The notes under the pieces: model-generated
The model's database searches: none
What the model was told of the DNA's origin: nothing
Seen by the model: the letters and a program-made list of their open reading frames with translations, nothing else
Part shown: positions 8,043 to 13,346 of the stretch, piece by piece
Layout of the letters: each line of letters begins with the position of its first letter
Position numbering within the stretch: position 1 is the stretch's first letter
From: Synergistaceae bacterium
GTDB taxonomy: Bacteria > Synergistota > Synergistia > Synergistales > Synergistaceae
DNA: 13,346 nucleotides
Reading direction: 5' to 3'
Assembly: GCA_012513245.1 (NCBI GenBank)
Contig: JAAZCN010000096.1
Span: 1-13,346, forward strand
Translations under genes and position numbers: made by a program

Positions 8043-8061
8043 TGACACACTATAATTGTCA
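8043..8061. promoter_or_regulatory. Inverted repeat upstream of lpxI, possible operator
   Basis: TGACA (8043-8047) and TGTCA (8057-8061) form a perfect 5-bp inverted repeat with a 9-nt spacer, about 35 nt upstream of the lpxI start. On the minus strand a TATAGT hexamer, one mismatch from a sigma-A -10 box, lies inside the spacer, but no convincing -35 hexamer sits 16-18 nt upstream of it. A repressor site over the lipid A operon promoter is possible. Short inverted repeats also arise by chance. Confidence 0.25.
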
Positions 8062-8187
8062 CTCATAAGAGCTGATTTAGTCATTAAAAACTTTTACACC
8101 GTCAAAAAGTATAGCACAGCTGCCTCTCTTAACGTCAGGAAAGGTTCGGACCAGAGAAAGTCAGCCTCTGATGTTGTTTATATATCG

Positions 8188-8994
8188 TTATCCCAGTGCG
8201 ACATCAAGGACCATCATTACAGCAAAGCCAAATAAGACCCCCATTGTTGCCAGATCTCCGTTTCCGCTTGATTGTGACTCAGGGACGACCTCTTCAACTA
8301 CAACAAATATCATCGCACCCGCGGCATAAGCCAGCGCGTAAGGAAGGACCGGACGCGCTATCTGGACCAATAACGCTCCCAGAACAGCAAAAACCGGTTC
8401 AACTACAGCTGAAAGCTGACCGTATAAAAAAGCCTTCCGCCTGGTCAGTCCCTCACGACGAAGCGGCATCGATACAGCCAGTCCTTCAGGAAAGTTCTGC
8501 AGCCCTATCCCCAGAGCCAACGCTATAGCTCCGGCCAGCGTGGCTTCGGGCATCAGCCCGATAGCACCGAAAGCGACTCCTACAGCCAGTCCCTCCGGAA
8601 TGTTATGGATGGTTATTGCCAAGACAAGAAGCGTAGTCCTTTTCATCCTTGAGGGAGGACCGTCCGGTTCTGTCTCTGCCATTCCGGGATGTAGATGCGG
8701 CAGCAGCATGTCAAGAAGCCTCATTGAAGTACCGCCAAGAAGGAACCCTATAAAAGGAGGCAGCCATCCCGGATAGCCCAGCTCCTCTGATATCAATATT
8801 GCCGGGGCAAGCAGAGACCAGAAACTGGCGGCCATCATGACACCTCCTGCAAACCCCAGCATGACATCCAGTACTTTTTGATGCGGTCTTCTTGCAAGAA
8901 AAACTAACGAAGCACCTAAAGCTGTCACGCCCCACGTAAAGCACCCTGCCAATAAAGCCTGTACAGGAGCAGAAGCTCCAACAAACCAGTCCAT
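8188..8994 (-). CDS. ZIP-family (GufA-like) divalent metal transporter
   Basis: Inner-membrane protein expected to import zinc or another divalent cation. With the start at 8994 it has 268 residues and about eight hydrophobic segments. The two ZIP signature helices are visible as [14 protein letters not shown] (130-143) and [13 protein letters not shown] (166-178), carrying the metal-binding His/Asn/Glu pattern. A third motif, [10 protein letters not shown] (about 232-241), is typical of the GufA subfamily. A short His-containing cytoplasmic loop (about 99-117, HLHPGM) lies between helices 3 and 4. An in-frame ATG at 9015 exists, but the strong GGGAGGAG (9003-9010) lies downstream of it and eight bases before the ATG at 8994, so the shorter start is preferred. 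It is divergent from the HD gene and separated from lpxI by 179 nt, so it probably has its own promoter. The metal cannot be read from sequence. Confidence 0.88.
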   Translation of the reverse strand: MDWFVGASAPVQALLAGCFTWGVTALGASLVFLARRPHQKVLDVMLGFAGGVMMAASFWSLLAPAILISEELGYPGWLPPFIGFLLGGTSMRLLDMLLPHLHPGMAETEPDGPPSRMKRTTLLVLAITIHNIPEGLAVGVAFGAIGLMPEATLAGAIALALGIGLQNFPEGLAVSMPLRREGLTRRKAFLYGQLSAVVEPVFAVLGALLVQIARPVLPYALAYAAGAMIFVVVEEVVPESQSSGNGDLATMGVLFGFAVMMVLDVALG

Positions 8995-9002
8995 AGCTAT
9001 AT

Positions 9003-9010
9003 CTCCTCCC
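9003..9010 (-). promoter_or_regulatory. Ribosome binding site that decides the ZIP transporter start
   Basis: GGGAGGAG on the minus strand is 8 nt upstream of the ATG at 8994. The longer in-frame ATG at 9015 would place this strong site inside the coding region and has no comparable site of its own. Confidence 0.8.
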
Positions 9011-9065
9011 GGCATTCTAATTTGTTTGTAGTTATTTTACTTCCGAGGCCCGGCTAAAGTAACCG

Positions 9066-9127
9066 TATAATACATTGAACTTTGTTCCAGAGAGACATAA
9101 TACTCTTTTCTTGATATATAATACTCT
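9066..9127 (+). repeat. Three spaced ATAATAC boxes in the ZIP/HD intergenic region
   Basis: ATAATAC occurs at 9067-9073, 9097-9103 and 9118-9124. The last two extend to the identical 10-mer ATAATACTCT (9097-9106 and 9118-9127). Spacings are 30 and 21 bp, close to three and two helical turns. Two of the boxes are preceded by T, giving perfect TATAAT hexamers (9066-9071 and 9117-9122). They could be tandem -10 elements or binding sites for one regulator of the divergent pair. AT-rich composition raises the chance background. Confidence 0.4.
9092..9122 (+). promoter_or_regulatory. Candidate promoter of the HD-domain gene
   Basis: A perfect TATAAT at 9117-9122 lies about 30 nt before the GTG start at 9152, which fits a short leader. 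The best upstream match, GAGACA (9092-9097), shares GACA with the -35 consensus but at a long 19-nt spacing, so the promoter may be weak or need an activator. Confidence 0.35.
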
Positions 9128-9137
9128 CTCAGAACGC

Positions 9138-9143
9138 AGGAGG
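9138..9143 (+). promoter_or_regulatory. Ribosome binding site supporting a GTG start for the HD gene
   Basis: A perfect AGGAGG is separated by 8 nt from the GTG at 9152. No ATG is available at the start of the conserved region, so this site decides the start. Confidence 0.85.
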
Positions 9144-9151
9144 CGAAGCCA

Positions 9152-9913
9152 GTGTTTTCTACCGATAAGACAAATAAATGGTTCAATGGATTCACGGATA
9201 ATTTTAGGATAGATGGGATCCTCCACCCTATGCTGGAGCTCAAACTCAAACACAGCAAAAGAGTCTCAATAATTTGCTGTGAAACAGCGGATTCGCTCGG
9301 ATGGGACGAGGATGGAGACAGATGGCTTGCACATTCTGTCGGCCTTCTGCATGATGTGGGAAGATTCCCCCAGTATAAGATATACAGCACTTTTTTCGAC
9401 AGTATAAGCGTAGACCATGGAGATCTGGGAGCTGAAATAATTTCAAAAGAATTTGACTGGAAGGACATCCCGGATAATTTCAGGGAAAATATCCTCTCTT
9501 CGGTAAAGTTCCATAATAAGAAAAAAATTCCGACTGACATGAAGCCCGGTGCTATTAAATGGTCGTGCCTGGTCAGGGATGCTGATAAAATTGACATTTA
9601 TAGGCTGGTAGAGGAACGCATTGACAAAGGGACGATCTTTGAAATGCTGCCCAGACATCAGGTGGTCGAAGGGCTTTCATCGGATCTTGTGGAAGAGATA
9701 AGAGCAACAGGTTCTGGTTCCTATTGCAAAGCCCGCTCCTTGCAGGATTATAGGCTGATACAGCTCACATGGGGATGTGACCTTAATTTTCCTGTTTCAG
9801 TCTCAACACTCAAAAAAGAAAAAATAATCGAGAGGATCCGCGAAGACCTGCGACCTTACGGTATAAACGACCTGGTAGACAATTTAGTTAACCGGATATA
9901 TTCCATGGATTAA
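9152..9913 (+). CDS. HD-domain metal-dependent phosphohydrolase, substrate unknown
   Basis: 253 residues, the only plus-strand gene. It carries the HD-superfamily metal-binding pattern: His34 (KLKHSKRV), the paired LLHDVGRFPQY (65-75) with His67-Asp68, SVDHGDLGAEI (86-96), FHNKKK (120-125) and RDADKID (142-148), whose Asp residues supply the last ligand. The LHDxGRF and DADKIDIYR forms are common in small bacterial HD proteins annotated only by domain. No GYP motif, RelA-like synthetase or dGTPase signature is present, so c-di-GMP or ppGpp hydrolysis is not supported. There is no signal peptide or membrane segment, so it should be cytosolic. The start is GTG with a perfect AGGAGG upstream. 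It is monocistronic, divergent from the ZIP transporter and convergent with rubredoxin. It probably cleaves a phosphate ester or nucleotide; the substrate is not readable. Confidence 0.85.
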   Translation: MFSTDKTNKWFNGFTDNFRIDGILHPMLELKLKHSKRVSIICCETADSLGWDEDGDRWLAHSVGLLHDVGRFPQYKIYSTFFDSISVDHGDLGAEIISKEFDWKDIPDNFRENILSSVKFHNKKKIPTDMKPGAIKWSCLVRDADKIDIYRLVEERIDKGTIFEMLPRHQVVEGLSSDLVEEIRATGSGSYCKARSLQDYRLIQLTWGCDLNFPVSVSTLKKEKIIERIREDLRPYGINDLVDNLVNRIYSMD

Positions 9914-9918
9914 CAAAA

Positions 9919-9948
9919 GAGAGACCTTCAAATCAATGAGGGTCTCTC
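9919..9948. terminator. Hairpin between convergent HD and rubredoxin genes
   Basis: GAGAGACCTTC (9919-9929) pairs with GAGGGTCTCTC (9938-9948) over 11 bp with one G-U wobble and an 8-nt loop. Read on the minus strand it is followed by TTTTGTTA, so it is best as the rubredoxin terminator, 38 nt after that stop. On the plus strand it begins 5 nt after the HD stop but is followed by AAAATAAT rather than a T-run. It may act in both directions. Confidence 0.75.
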
Positions 9949-9986
9949 AAAATAATGGCTGATCCTATGGTTGGCTTACTACCCGA

Positions 9987-10145
9987 TCACTGAACTTCGA
10001 ACATATCTTTGCCTACGCCGCATACGGGGCAGACCCAGTCATCTGGGATATCTTCGAAGGATGTTCCCGGGGCAACTCCTGAATCCGGATCTCCTGCTTC
10101 TGGATCATAAACGTAACCGCAAACGGTACACAGATACTTCTTCAT
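9987..10145 (-). CDS. Rubredoxin
   Basis: 52 residues, the normal length of a single-domain rubredoxin. Two iron-binding knuckles are visible: [11 protein letters not shown] (5-15, Cys6 and Cys9) and [12 protein letters not shown] (38-49, Cys39 and Cys42). Between them are [20 protein letters not shown] and the conserved aromatic residues Tyr4, Tyr11, Tyr13, Phe30, Trp37 and Phe49. It is a cytosolic one-electron carrier. In anaerobes it usually passes electrons to rubrerythrin, superoxide reductase or flavodiiron proteins for oxygen or peroxide removal; no such partner lies in the window. The ATG at 10145 has a strong AGGAGG (10156-10161) ten bases upstream. It sits alone between the pepP-like gene and the terminator hairpin, so an independent transcript is likely, although read-through from pepP is possible. 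Confidence 0.95.
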   Translation of the reverse strand: MKKYLCTVCGYVYDPEAGDPDSGVAPGTSFEDIPDDWVCPVCGVGKDMFEVQ

Positions 10146-10194
10146 AGTTCAAAGTCCTCCTTTTTAATTAGGCCTTACCAATGGCCCCTATTGC

Positions 10195-10237
10195 TGAAAT
10201 CATTATCATTTTAACACCATTTTTTATACACGGTAAA
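10195..10237 (-). promoter_or_regulatory. Candidate rubredoxin promoter with a Fur-box-like element
   Basis: On the minus strand TTTACC (10232-10237, inside the end of the peptidase gene) and TAAAAT (10208-10213) are separated by 18 nt, a fair match to -35 and -10 boxes. The 19 bp from 10195 to 10213 contain TGATAATGAT and match the classical Fur box at 13 of 19 positions by hand alignment. The element overlaps the -10 box and lies just downstream of it, where a repressor would block initiation. A PerR- or Fur-type regulator would fit a redox gene, but no regulator gene is present. Confidence 0.35.
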
Positions 10238-11315
10238 AAGTCTGATCCAGTTTTTCTGTCAGCCTTGTTCCCGCTTCTTCAATTATAAGGTAATCGTCCT
10301 CTAATCTCAATCCTCCCCAGCCATCGATATATATACCGGGTTCAATTGTGACAACGTCATTCAGCTTCAATTCATAGGAATATTTTGAGGATAGGTAAGG
10401 GATCTCATGTATCTCTAAACCCAGACCGTGCCCTAGTCCATGTGTAAAATATCTGCCCAGTACCATCGATTCGAGCACATCATACGCAGTCTTGTATACT
10501 TCTGTTCCCTTTGCACCGGAGCGCAGAGCCCTGACAGCCGCATGATGCGACTCTGCCAGTATGTCGTGGTATTCTTTGGCACGTGGATCCGGCTCGCCAA
10601 ATGAAAAATTTCTTGTAATATCGCAGAAGTATCCCATGTGCCTGACACCAAAATCAACGGTCACCCATTCGCCTTTGACCATTTTCTTGTCGGTGGCCCT
10701 CCCGTGCGGCATCGAGCTTCTTGTTCCTGACGCAACTATCATGTCAAATCCGGTCTCTCCACCGAATTTATTGATGTTAAAATTGAGAAGGGCTTCAAAT
10801 TCTTTTTCAGTCATACCCGGTCTTACAAGGTCCAATGTTTCCAAAAATGCGTCAGATGCGACCTCTCCTGCCTTAACGATGCACCGGACCTCGTGTTCAT
10901 CCTTTGAACGGCGAAGTCCTGATACCAGGTAAGTTCCATCGCTCCATCTAGTATTTTTGGCTGAAGATAGCTTTTCCCATGTTGAATGGGAAGTTTTTGA
11001 TGCTTCACAAAGTATCTTTTGAGCCCCATGGCTGGAAATACTTTCTATAAGGTCGTCGATCAGACTGCTCTTTTGGGAAGAGACCCGGTGCGGCGACTGC
11101 TTCTCCCCCTGCTCAATGTATCTGCCATCAAGGATAAGTTCAGAAGAATCTTTGTAAACTACCAGAGCTCCCGACGTGCCTCTAAAACCACTGAGATAAT
11201 AGAGTGTCTCCCAGTTGTAGCTTTCATCTGTCAGGACAACAAAAGCATCCGTACCTGTTTTTGCCATTTCTTTCCGCAGTTTTTCAGCTCTTTTCAGGAT
11301 AAACTCATTACTCAT
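10224..11315 (-). CDS. Xaa-Pro aminopeptidase, M24 family
   Basis: Cytosolic metallopeptidase of 363 residues that removes an N-terminal residue preceding proline. The creatinase/prolidase N-terminal domain covers about residues 5-130 and the pita-bread catalytic domain about 140-355. Predicted dinuclear metal ligands are Asp221 (VDFGVRHMG), Asp232 (CDITRNF), His296 (HGLGHGLGLEIHE), Glu325 (TIEPGIY) and Glu339 (LRLEDD); His204 in SMPHGRAT is the conserved catalytic-site histidine. The ATG start overlaps the upstream gene's stop by 8 nt (ATGAGTAA), indicating translational coupling. The organisation is like the short PepQ/YpdF-type peptidases, so proline dipeptidase activity cannot be excluded. 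A peptidase fits an amino-acid-fermenting lifestyle. Confidence 0.92.
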   Translation of the reverse strand: MSNEFILKRAEKLRKEMAKTGTDAFVVLTDESYNWETLYYLSGFRGTSGALVVYKDSSELILDGRYIEQGEKQSPHRVSSQKSSLIDDLIESISSHGAQKILCEASKTSHSTWEKLSSAKNTRWSDGTYLVSGLRRSKDEHEVRCIVKAGEVASDAFLETLDLVRPGMTEKEFEALLNFNINKFGGETGFDMIVASGTRSSMPHGRATDKKMVKGEWVTVDFGVRHMGYFCDITRNFSFGEPDPRAKEYHDILAESHHAAVRALRSGAKGTEVYKTAYDVLESMVLGRYFTHGLGHGLGLEIHEIPYLSSKYSYELKLNDVVTIEPGIYIDGWGGLRLEDDYLIIEEAGTRLTEKLDQTFYRV

Positions 11316-12300
11316 TTTTTACACCGCCCATCTTGAGAAGCCTCCACAGCTCTTCAGAAGGTTCAGGCACAGGATCTTTAAGTCTTTCTCCCATTGATCC
11401 GACAACGGCTGCATCAATATTTAATTTTGCAAGGTCTCGCAGCGCTTCCACAGTTTTATCCCTTGGCACGACCGCAATAAGGCTGCCTGAAGCTATCAAA
11501 CGAAGCGGATCGAATCCAAGTTTTTCTGCTGCCCTGGCTGTAAGGGGATCGATAGGTATTGAAGCATAGTCTATGTCCGCTCTGAGACCGCTCAGGGACG
11601 AGATCTCGCCTATTCCTCCCATAAAACCTCCCTCCGTTGGATCATGCATGAACTTGGCTATTTTTCTCAAAACTTTGGATTCTTCGAGTACTGAGGTCAT
11701 TTCAGCCAATGAAACCATCTCGGCTATCTCAGAATCAGACATAAAGGTTTTCAAAAGCTCCGGCCTGTCTGTTGCCAGAATAGACATGCCCTCTATCCCG
11801 ATATGTTTTGTAACGATAAGATCATCACCCGGCCTTATGTCTTCGGCCCTAAGCACTTTGTCGGCTGCGCCTATAAGAGCGCCCATTATCACAGGCCTTT
11901 CATATCTGTCGTTGAATTCCGTATGTCCTCCTGCTATAGCGATGCCCTGAGCGAGGCATTCCTCGTGGATCTCTCTCATGATTTTTGCAGCGCCCTCTTC
12001 TCCCCATGAAGGGGGGAGGATAAGTGTAACGGCAAGATAAGCCGGATCTCCGCCCTTTGAGGCTATGTCGTTTGAATTTATCCTTACCAGAAGCCTTCCC
12101 GCCCCTTTTTCAGCGCCTACGATAGGGTCAGATGAAAAGACAAGATACTTGTCTTTTGGCCATTCGATGACAGCCGCATCCTCTCCTACAGCAGGTCCTA
12201 TCAAAAGTTCTTTTCTGACTGCTCCGATATAAGGCAGTACATTCTTTTTCAGAGCATTTGGTGAAAGTTTTCCGGAGGGAAATTCTTTGATCTCATCCAT
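11308..12300 (-). CDS. PurM/HypE-like (AIR synthase superfamily) protein
   Basis: 330 residues with the ATP-binding fold shared by PurM, HypE, ThiL and SelD. An N-terminal SGKLSP box (9-14) as in HypE is followed by VGEDAAVIEW (38-47), SDPI (57-60), SNDIASKGGDP (76-86) and a GGHTEFNDR segment (124-132). A MHDPTEGGFMGGIGE motif in the second domain completes the PurM-type phosphate-binding set. The C-terminus ends GGVKNE. HypE proper ends PRIC, whose terminal Cys carries the carbamoyl/cyano group, so this is probably not the hydrogenase nitrile-forming enzyme. Related proteins in anaerobes and archaea are annotated only as AIR-synthase-like or hydrogenase maturation factor. The ATG has AGGTGA seven bases upstream. 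It is 7 nt downstream of queH and overlaps the peptidase gene. The family is clear; the reaction is unknown. Confidence 0.85.
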   Translation of the reverse strand: MDEIKEFPSGKLSPNALKKNVLPYIGAVRKELLIGPAVGEDAAVIEWPKDKYLVFSSDPIVGAEKGAGRLLVRINSNDIASKGGDPAYLAVTLILPPSWGEEGAAKIMREIHEECLAQGIAIAGGHTEFNDRYERPVIMGALIGAADKVLRAEDIRPGDDLIVTKHIGIEGMSILATDRPELLKTFMSDSEIAEMVSLAEMTSVLEESKVLRKIAKFMHDPTEGGFMGGIGEISSLSGLRADIDYASIPIDPLTARAAEKLGFDPLRLIASGSLIAVVPRDKTVEALRDLAKLNIDAAVVGSMGERLKDPVPEPSEELWRLLKMGGVKNE

Positions 12301-12307
12301 AAGTTTG

Positions 12308-12856
12308 TCACCTGTTTCTTATTGAATAAAGACAGCCGCAGTAATCCTGCCTATAAAGCTCAAGCCTTTTGCTTTCATCCACGGATCTTTTGAATCCGTT
12401 GTTTTTTCTCCATACCCTGGGGACCCAGATCAGACCATGTTCAGAAGATATTTTTTCACCTATTCCGTTGATAACACAAGGGTCCTTGTGGGGGCTTATA
12501 GTAAGGGTCGTCGTCAGAGATCCCGACCCGCACCTGACCGCATATTCAGCCGAAGCCCTCAACTGGAGTTCAAAACACAACAGACATCTTTTGCCTCCCT
12601 CTGGCTCTGAAGCAAGTCTTTCTGTCTCCGAAAACCACCTTTTGGGATCGTAAGACATTATATGACAGCCTATGCCTTTCGTTTGGCAGAGAGATCCTAC
12701 AGCTGCGGCCCTTTTTTCAAATTCGTCCGCCGGATGTATGTTGCTCCCATAGAAAAAACCTTCTGTCCAATACCCCTCTTCCAAAAGATCATCCACAGGC
12801 ACGGTAGCATCAGGGGCACAGCATATATGAAGGATCAGCTTCTTTTTATAATCCAT
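12308..12856 (-). CDS. queH: Epoxyqueuosine reductase QueH
   Basis: Last enzyme of queuosine synthesis, reducing epoxyqueuosine in tRNA to queuosine. QueH (former DUF208) is the iron-sulfur alternative to cobalamin-dependent QueG. At 182 residues it has the usual length. Hallmarks are HICCAPD (10-16, Cys12-Cys13), NIHPADEFEKR (39-49), CLLCFELQL (91-99), TTTLTISPHK (115-124), FKRS (155-158) and YRQDYCGCLYS (168-178). The paired Cys12/13, Cys91/Cys94 and Cys173/Cys175 are the expected cluster, metal and disulfide residues. The ATG follows the trmI stop by 28 nt with only a weak GGAT-type ribosome binding site. Co-location with trmI makes a tRNA-modification pair; no other queuosine gene is in the window. 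Confidence 0.94.
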   Translation of the reverse strand: MDYKKKLILHICCAPDATVPVDDLLEEGYWTEGFFYGSNIHPADEFEKRAAAVGSLCQTKGIGCHIMSYDPKRWFSETERLASEPEGGKRCLLCFELQLRASAEYAVRCGSGSLTTTLTISPHKDPCVINGIGEKISSEHGLIWVPRVWRKNNGFKRSVDESKRLELYRQDYCGCLYSIRNR

Positions 12857-12884
12857 CTAATTGATCCGTACCCCCTGAAAATTT

Positions 12885-13346
12885 TTATTCTTCTGTTTGC
12901 TTTTCCTCAGTTTCAGTTTCAATCTCAGTCTCGATCTCTCCGTTATCTTCTGTTATAGGCACCTGTTCCGGCAGCGGCAGTGTTTTTACAGCAAAAATCA
13001 AATATCCCGTGTGGCCTATCATCATATCTTCCGGCCTTATGCGGTTGGGCTCGGTCTTATAATAGCGCAGCATAAGCTCTACTACCTGAATATCCACAAA
13101 TTGGAATTCTTTAAGTTTTACCAGAGTGTCAGAGATCTGGTTGGCAGTCGGGACAATTATACCAAGATGATTTCCGGGGGCAAGTGCCTCGTAGGCCTTA
13201 TCTAAATACTCCCACGGAGTCGGGATATCAAGAAAAACCGCATCAGCGTTCCTCTCTTTGAATCCATCATCAAGCGATCTGACGTTGAATTCTATCCTGT
13301 GTGCAACTCCCCATTTTTCAGCATTCTTCTTTGCAAGCGCTGAGAA
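12885..13346 (-). CDS. trmI: tRNA (adenine58-N1)-methyltransferase TrmI, C-terminal part
   Basis: Partial gene entering from the high-coordinate edge; 153 C-terminal residues are visible and the frame is open to the edge. TrmI is a SAM-dependent Rossmann-fold methyltransferase forming m1A58 in the tRNA T-loop. Visible family landmarks are ADAVFLDIPTPWEYLDKA (the D-x-P-x-P-W catalytic region), LAPGNHLGIIVPTANQI, then YYKTEPNRIRPEDMMIGHTGYLIFA, which contains the NRxRP and GHTGYL motifs of the bacterial/archaeal family. After this core the last 27 or so residues form an unusual acidic Glu/Thr tail ending in ETEEKQTEE, beyond the usual TrmI end. It probably heads or belongs to the operon with queH 28 nt downstream. 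Confidence 0.92.
   Translation of the reverse strand, partial: FSALAKKNAEKWGVAHRIEFNVRSLDDGFKERNADAVFLDIPTPWEYLDKAYEALAPGNHLGIIVPTANQISDTLVKLKEFQFVDIQVVELMLRYYKTEPNRIRPEDMMIGHTGYLIFAVKTLPLPEQVPITEDNGEIETEIETETEEKQTEE

Noticed and set aside
8042..8070. Plus-strand TTGACA (8042-8047) followed by CATAAG at 16 nt, and a TATAAT at 8051-8056.
   Set aside because: No plus-strand gene follows; the next plus gene begins about 1.1 kb away with its own leader. The sequence is part of the inverted repeat upstream of lpxI.
8074..8187. Possible terminator hairpin after the ZIP gene (minus strand, GCTG..CAGC arms, then CTATACTTTTTG).
   Set aside because: The stem needs a mismatch and a wobble around a 25-nt loop and the T-run is some distance away; too weak to annotate. 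Read-through from the ZIP gene into lpxI cannot be excluded.
9037..9658. Several open frames on the minus strand opposite the HD gene (up to 186 residues).
   Set aside because: They show no recognisable motif, lack good ribosome binding sites and lie opposite a gene with clear HD motifs and a perfect AGGAGG; they are antisense shadows.
10166..10185. GGCC-N8-GGCC inverted repeat between the peptidase and rubredoxin genes as a terminator.
   Set aside because: Only four pairs form and no T-run follows; it lies in the rubredoxin leader and is probably coincidental.
11308..12300. Calling this gene hypE or thiL.
   Set aside because: The terminal PRIC of HypE is missing and ThiL-specific context is absent; only the superfamily call is supported.
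1..13346. CRISPR arrays, insertion sequences, phage or toxin-antitoxin genes, tRNA genes.
   Set aside because: No regularly spaced repeats, transposase motifs, terminal inverted repeats or tRNA T-loop/anticodon patterns were seen on either strand.

Overview
The window looks like a chromosomal segment of an anaerobic, diderm (LPS-making) bacterium. Three things support this: a nearly contiguous late lipid A/Kdo gene set, a rubredoxin, and QueH, the epoxyqueuosine reductase type frequent in anaerobes. Gene content, moderate GC (about 45-50% by eye) and an unusual LpxK fusion suggest Synergistota. That assignment is inference from gene content, not from a marker gene. All genes but one lie on the minus strand, so reading from high to low coordinates follows transcription.

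Region 1 (13346 to 10224) is a housekeeping cluster: the 3' part of trmI (tRNA m1A58 methyltransferase), queH, a PurM/HypE-like ATP-binding protein, and an M24 Xaa-Pro aminopeptidase. The last two overlap by 8 nt and queH is 7 nt from its neighbour, so these are probably co-transcribed. Region 2 (10223 to 9914) holds a 52-residue rubredoxin (9987-10145) with its own strong ribosome binding site, a candidate promoter carrying a Fur-box-like sequence, and a hairpin at 9919-9948 that sits between the convergent rubredoxin and HD genes.

Region 3 (9913 to 8188) is a divergent pair: a plus-strand HD-domain phosphohydrolase of unknown substrate and a minus-strand ZIP/GufA-type metal transporter. They share a 157-nt AT-rich intergenic region with three TATAATAC/CATAATAC boxes.

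Region 4 (8187 to 1) is a tight lipid A/Kdo operon: lpxI, lpxB, msbA, an lpxK fusion, kdsA, kdsD and the start of waaA (kdtA). Neighbouring genes overlap or are separated by 0-2 nt. Together they convert UDP-2,3-diacylglucosamine to lipid X (LpxI), form the disaccharide (LpxB), phosphorylate it (LpxK), make Kdo-8-phosphate from arabinose-5-phosphate (KdsD, KdsA), attach Kdo (WaaA) and flip the product (MsbA). KdsB, KdsC and the early lpx genes are not in the window.

The most unusual item is the 765-residue LpxK protein. Its second half is a complete LpxB-related glycosyltransferase-like domain resembling the cyanobacterial/Deinococcus family TIGR03492, and its kinase half has a non-canonical P-loop. 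No CRISPR array, insertion sequence, phage gene, tRNA or rRNA was seen. No stretch longer than 300 bases lacks a gene.
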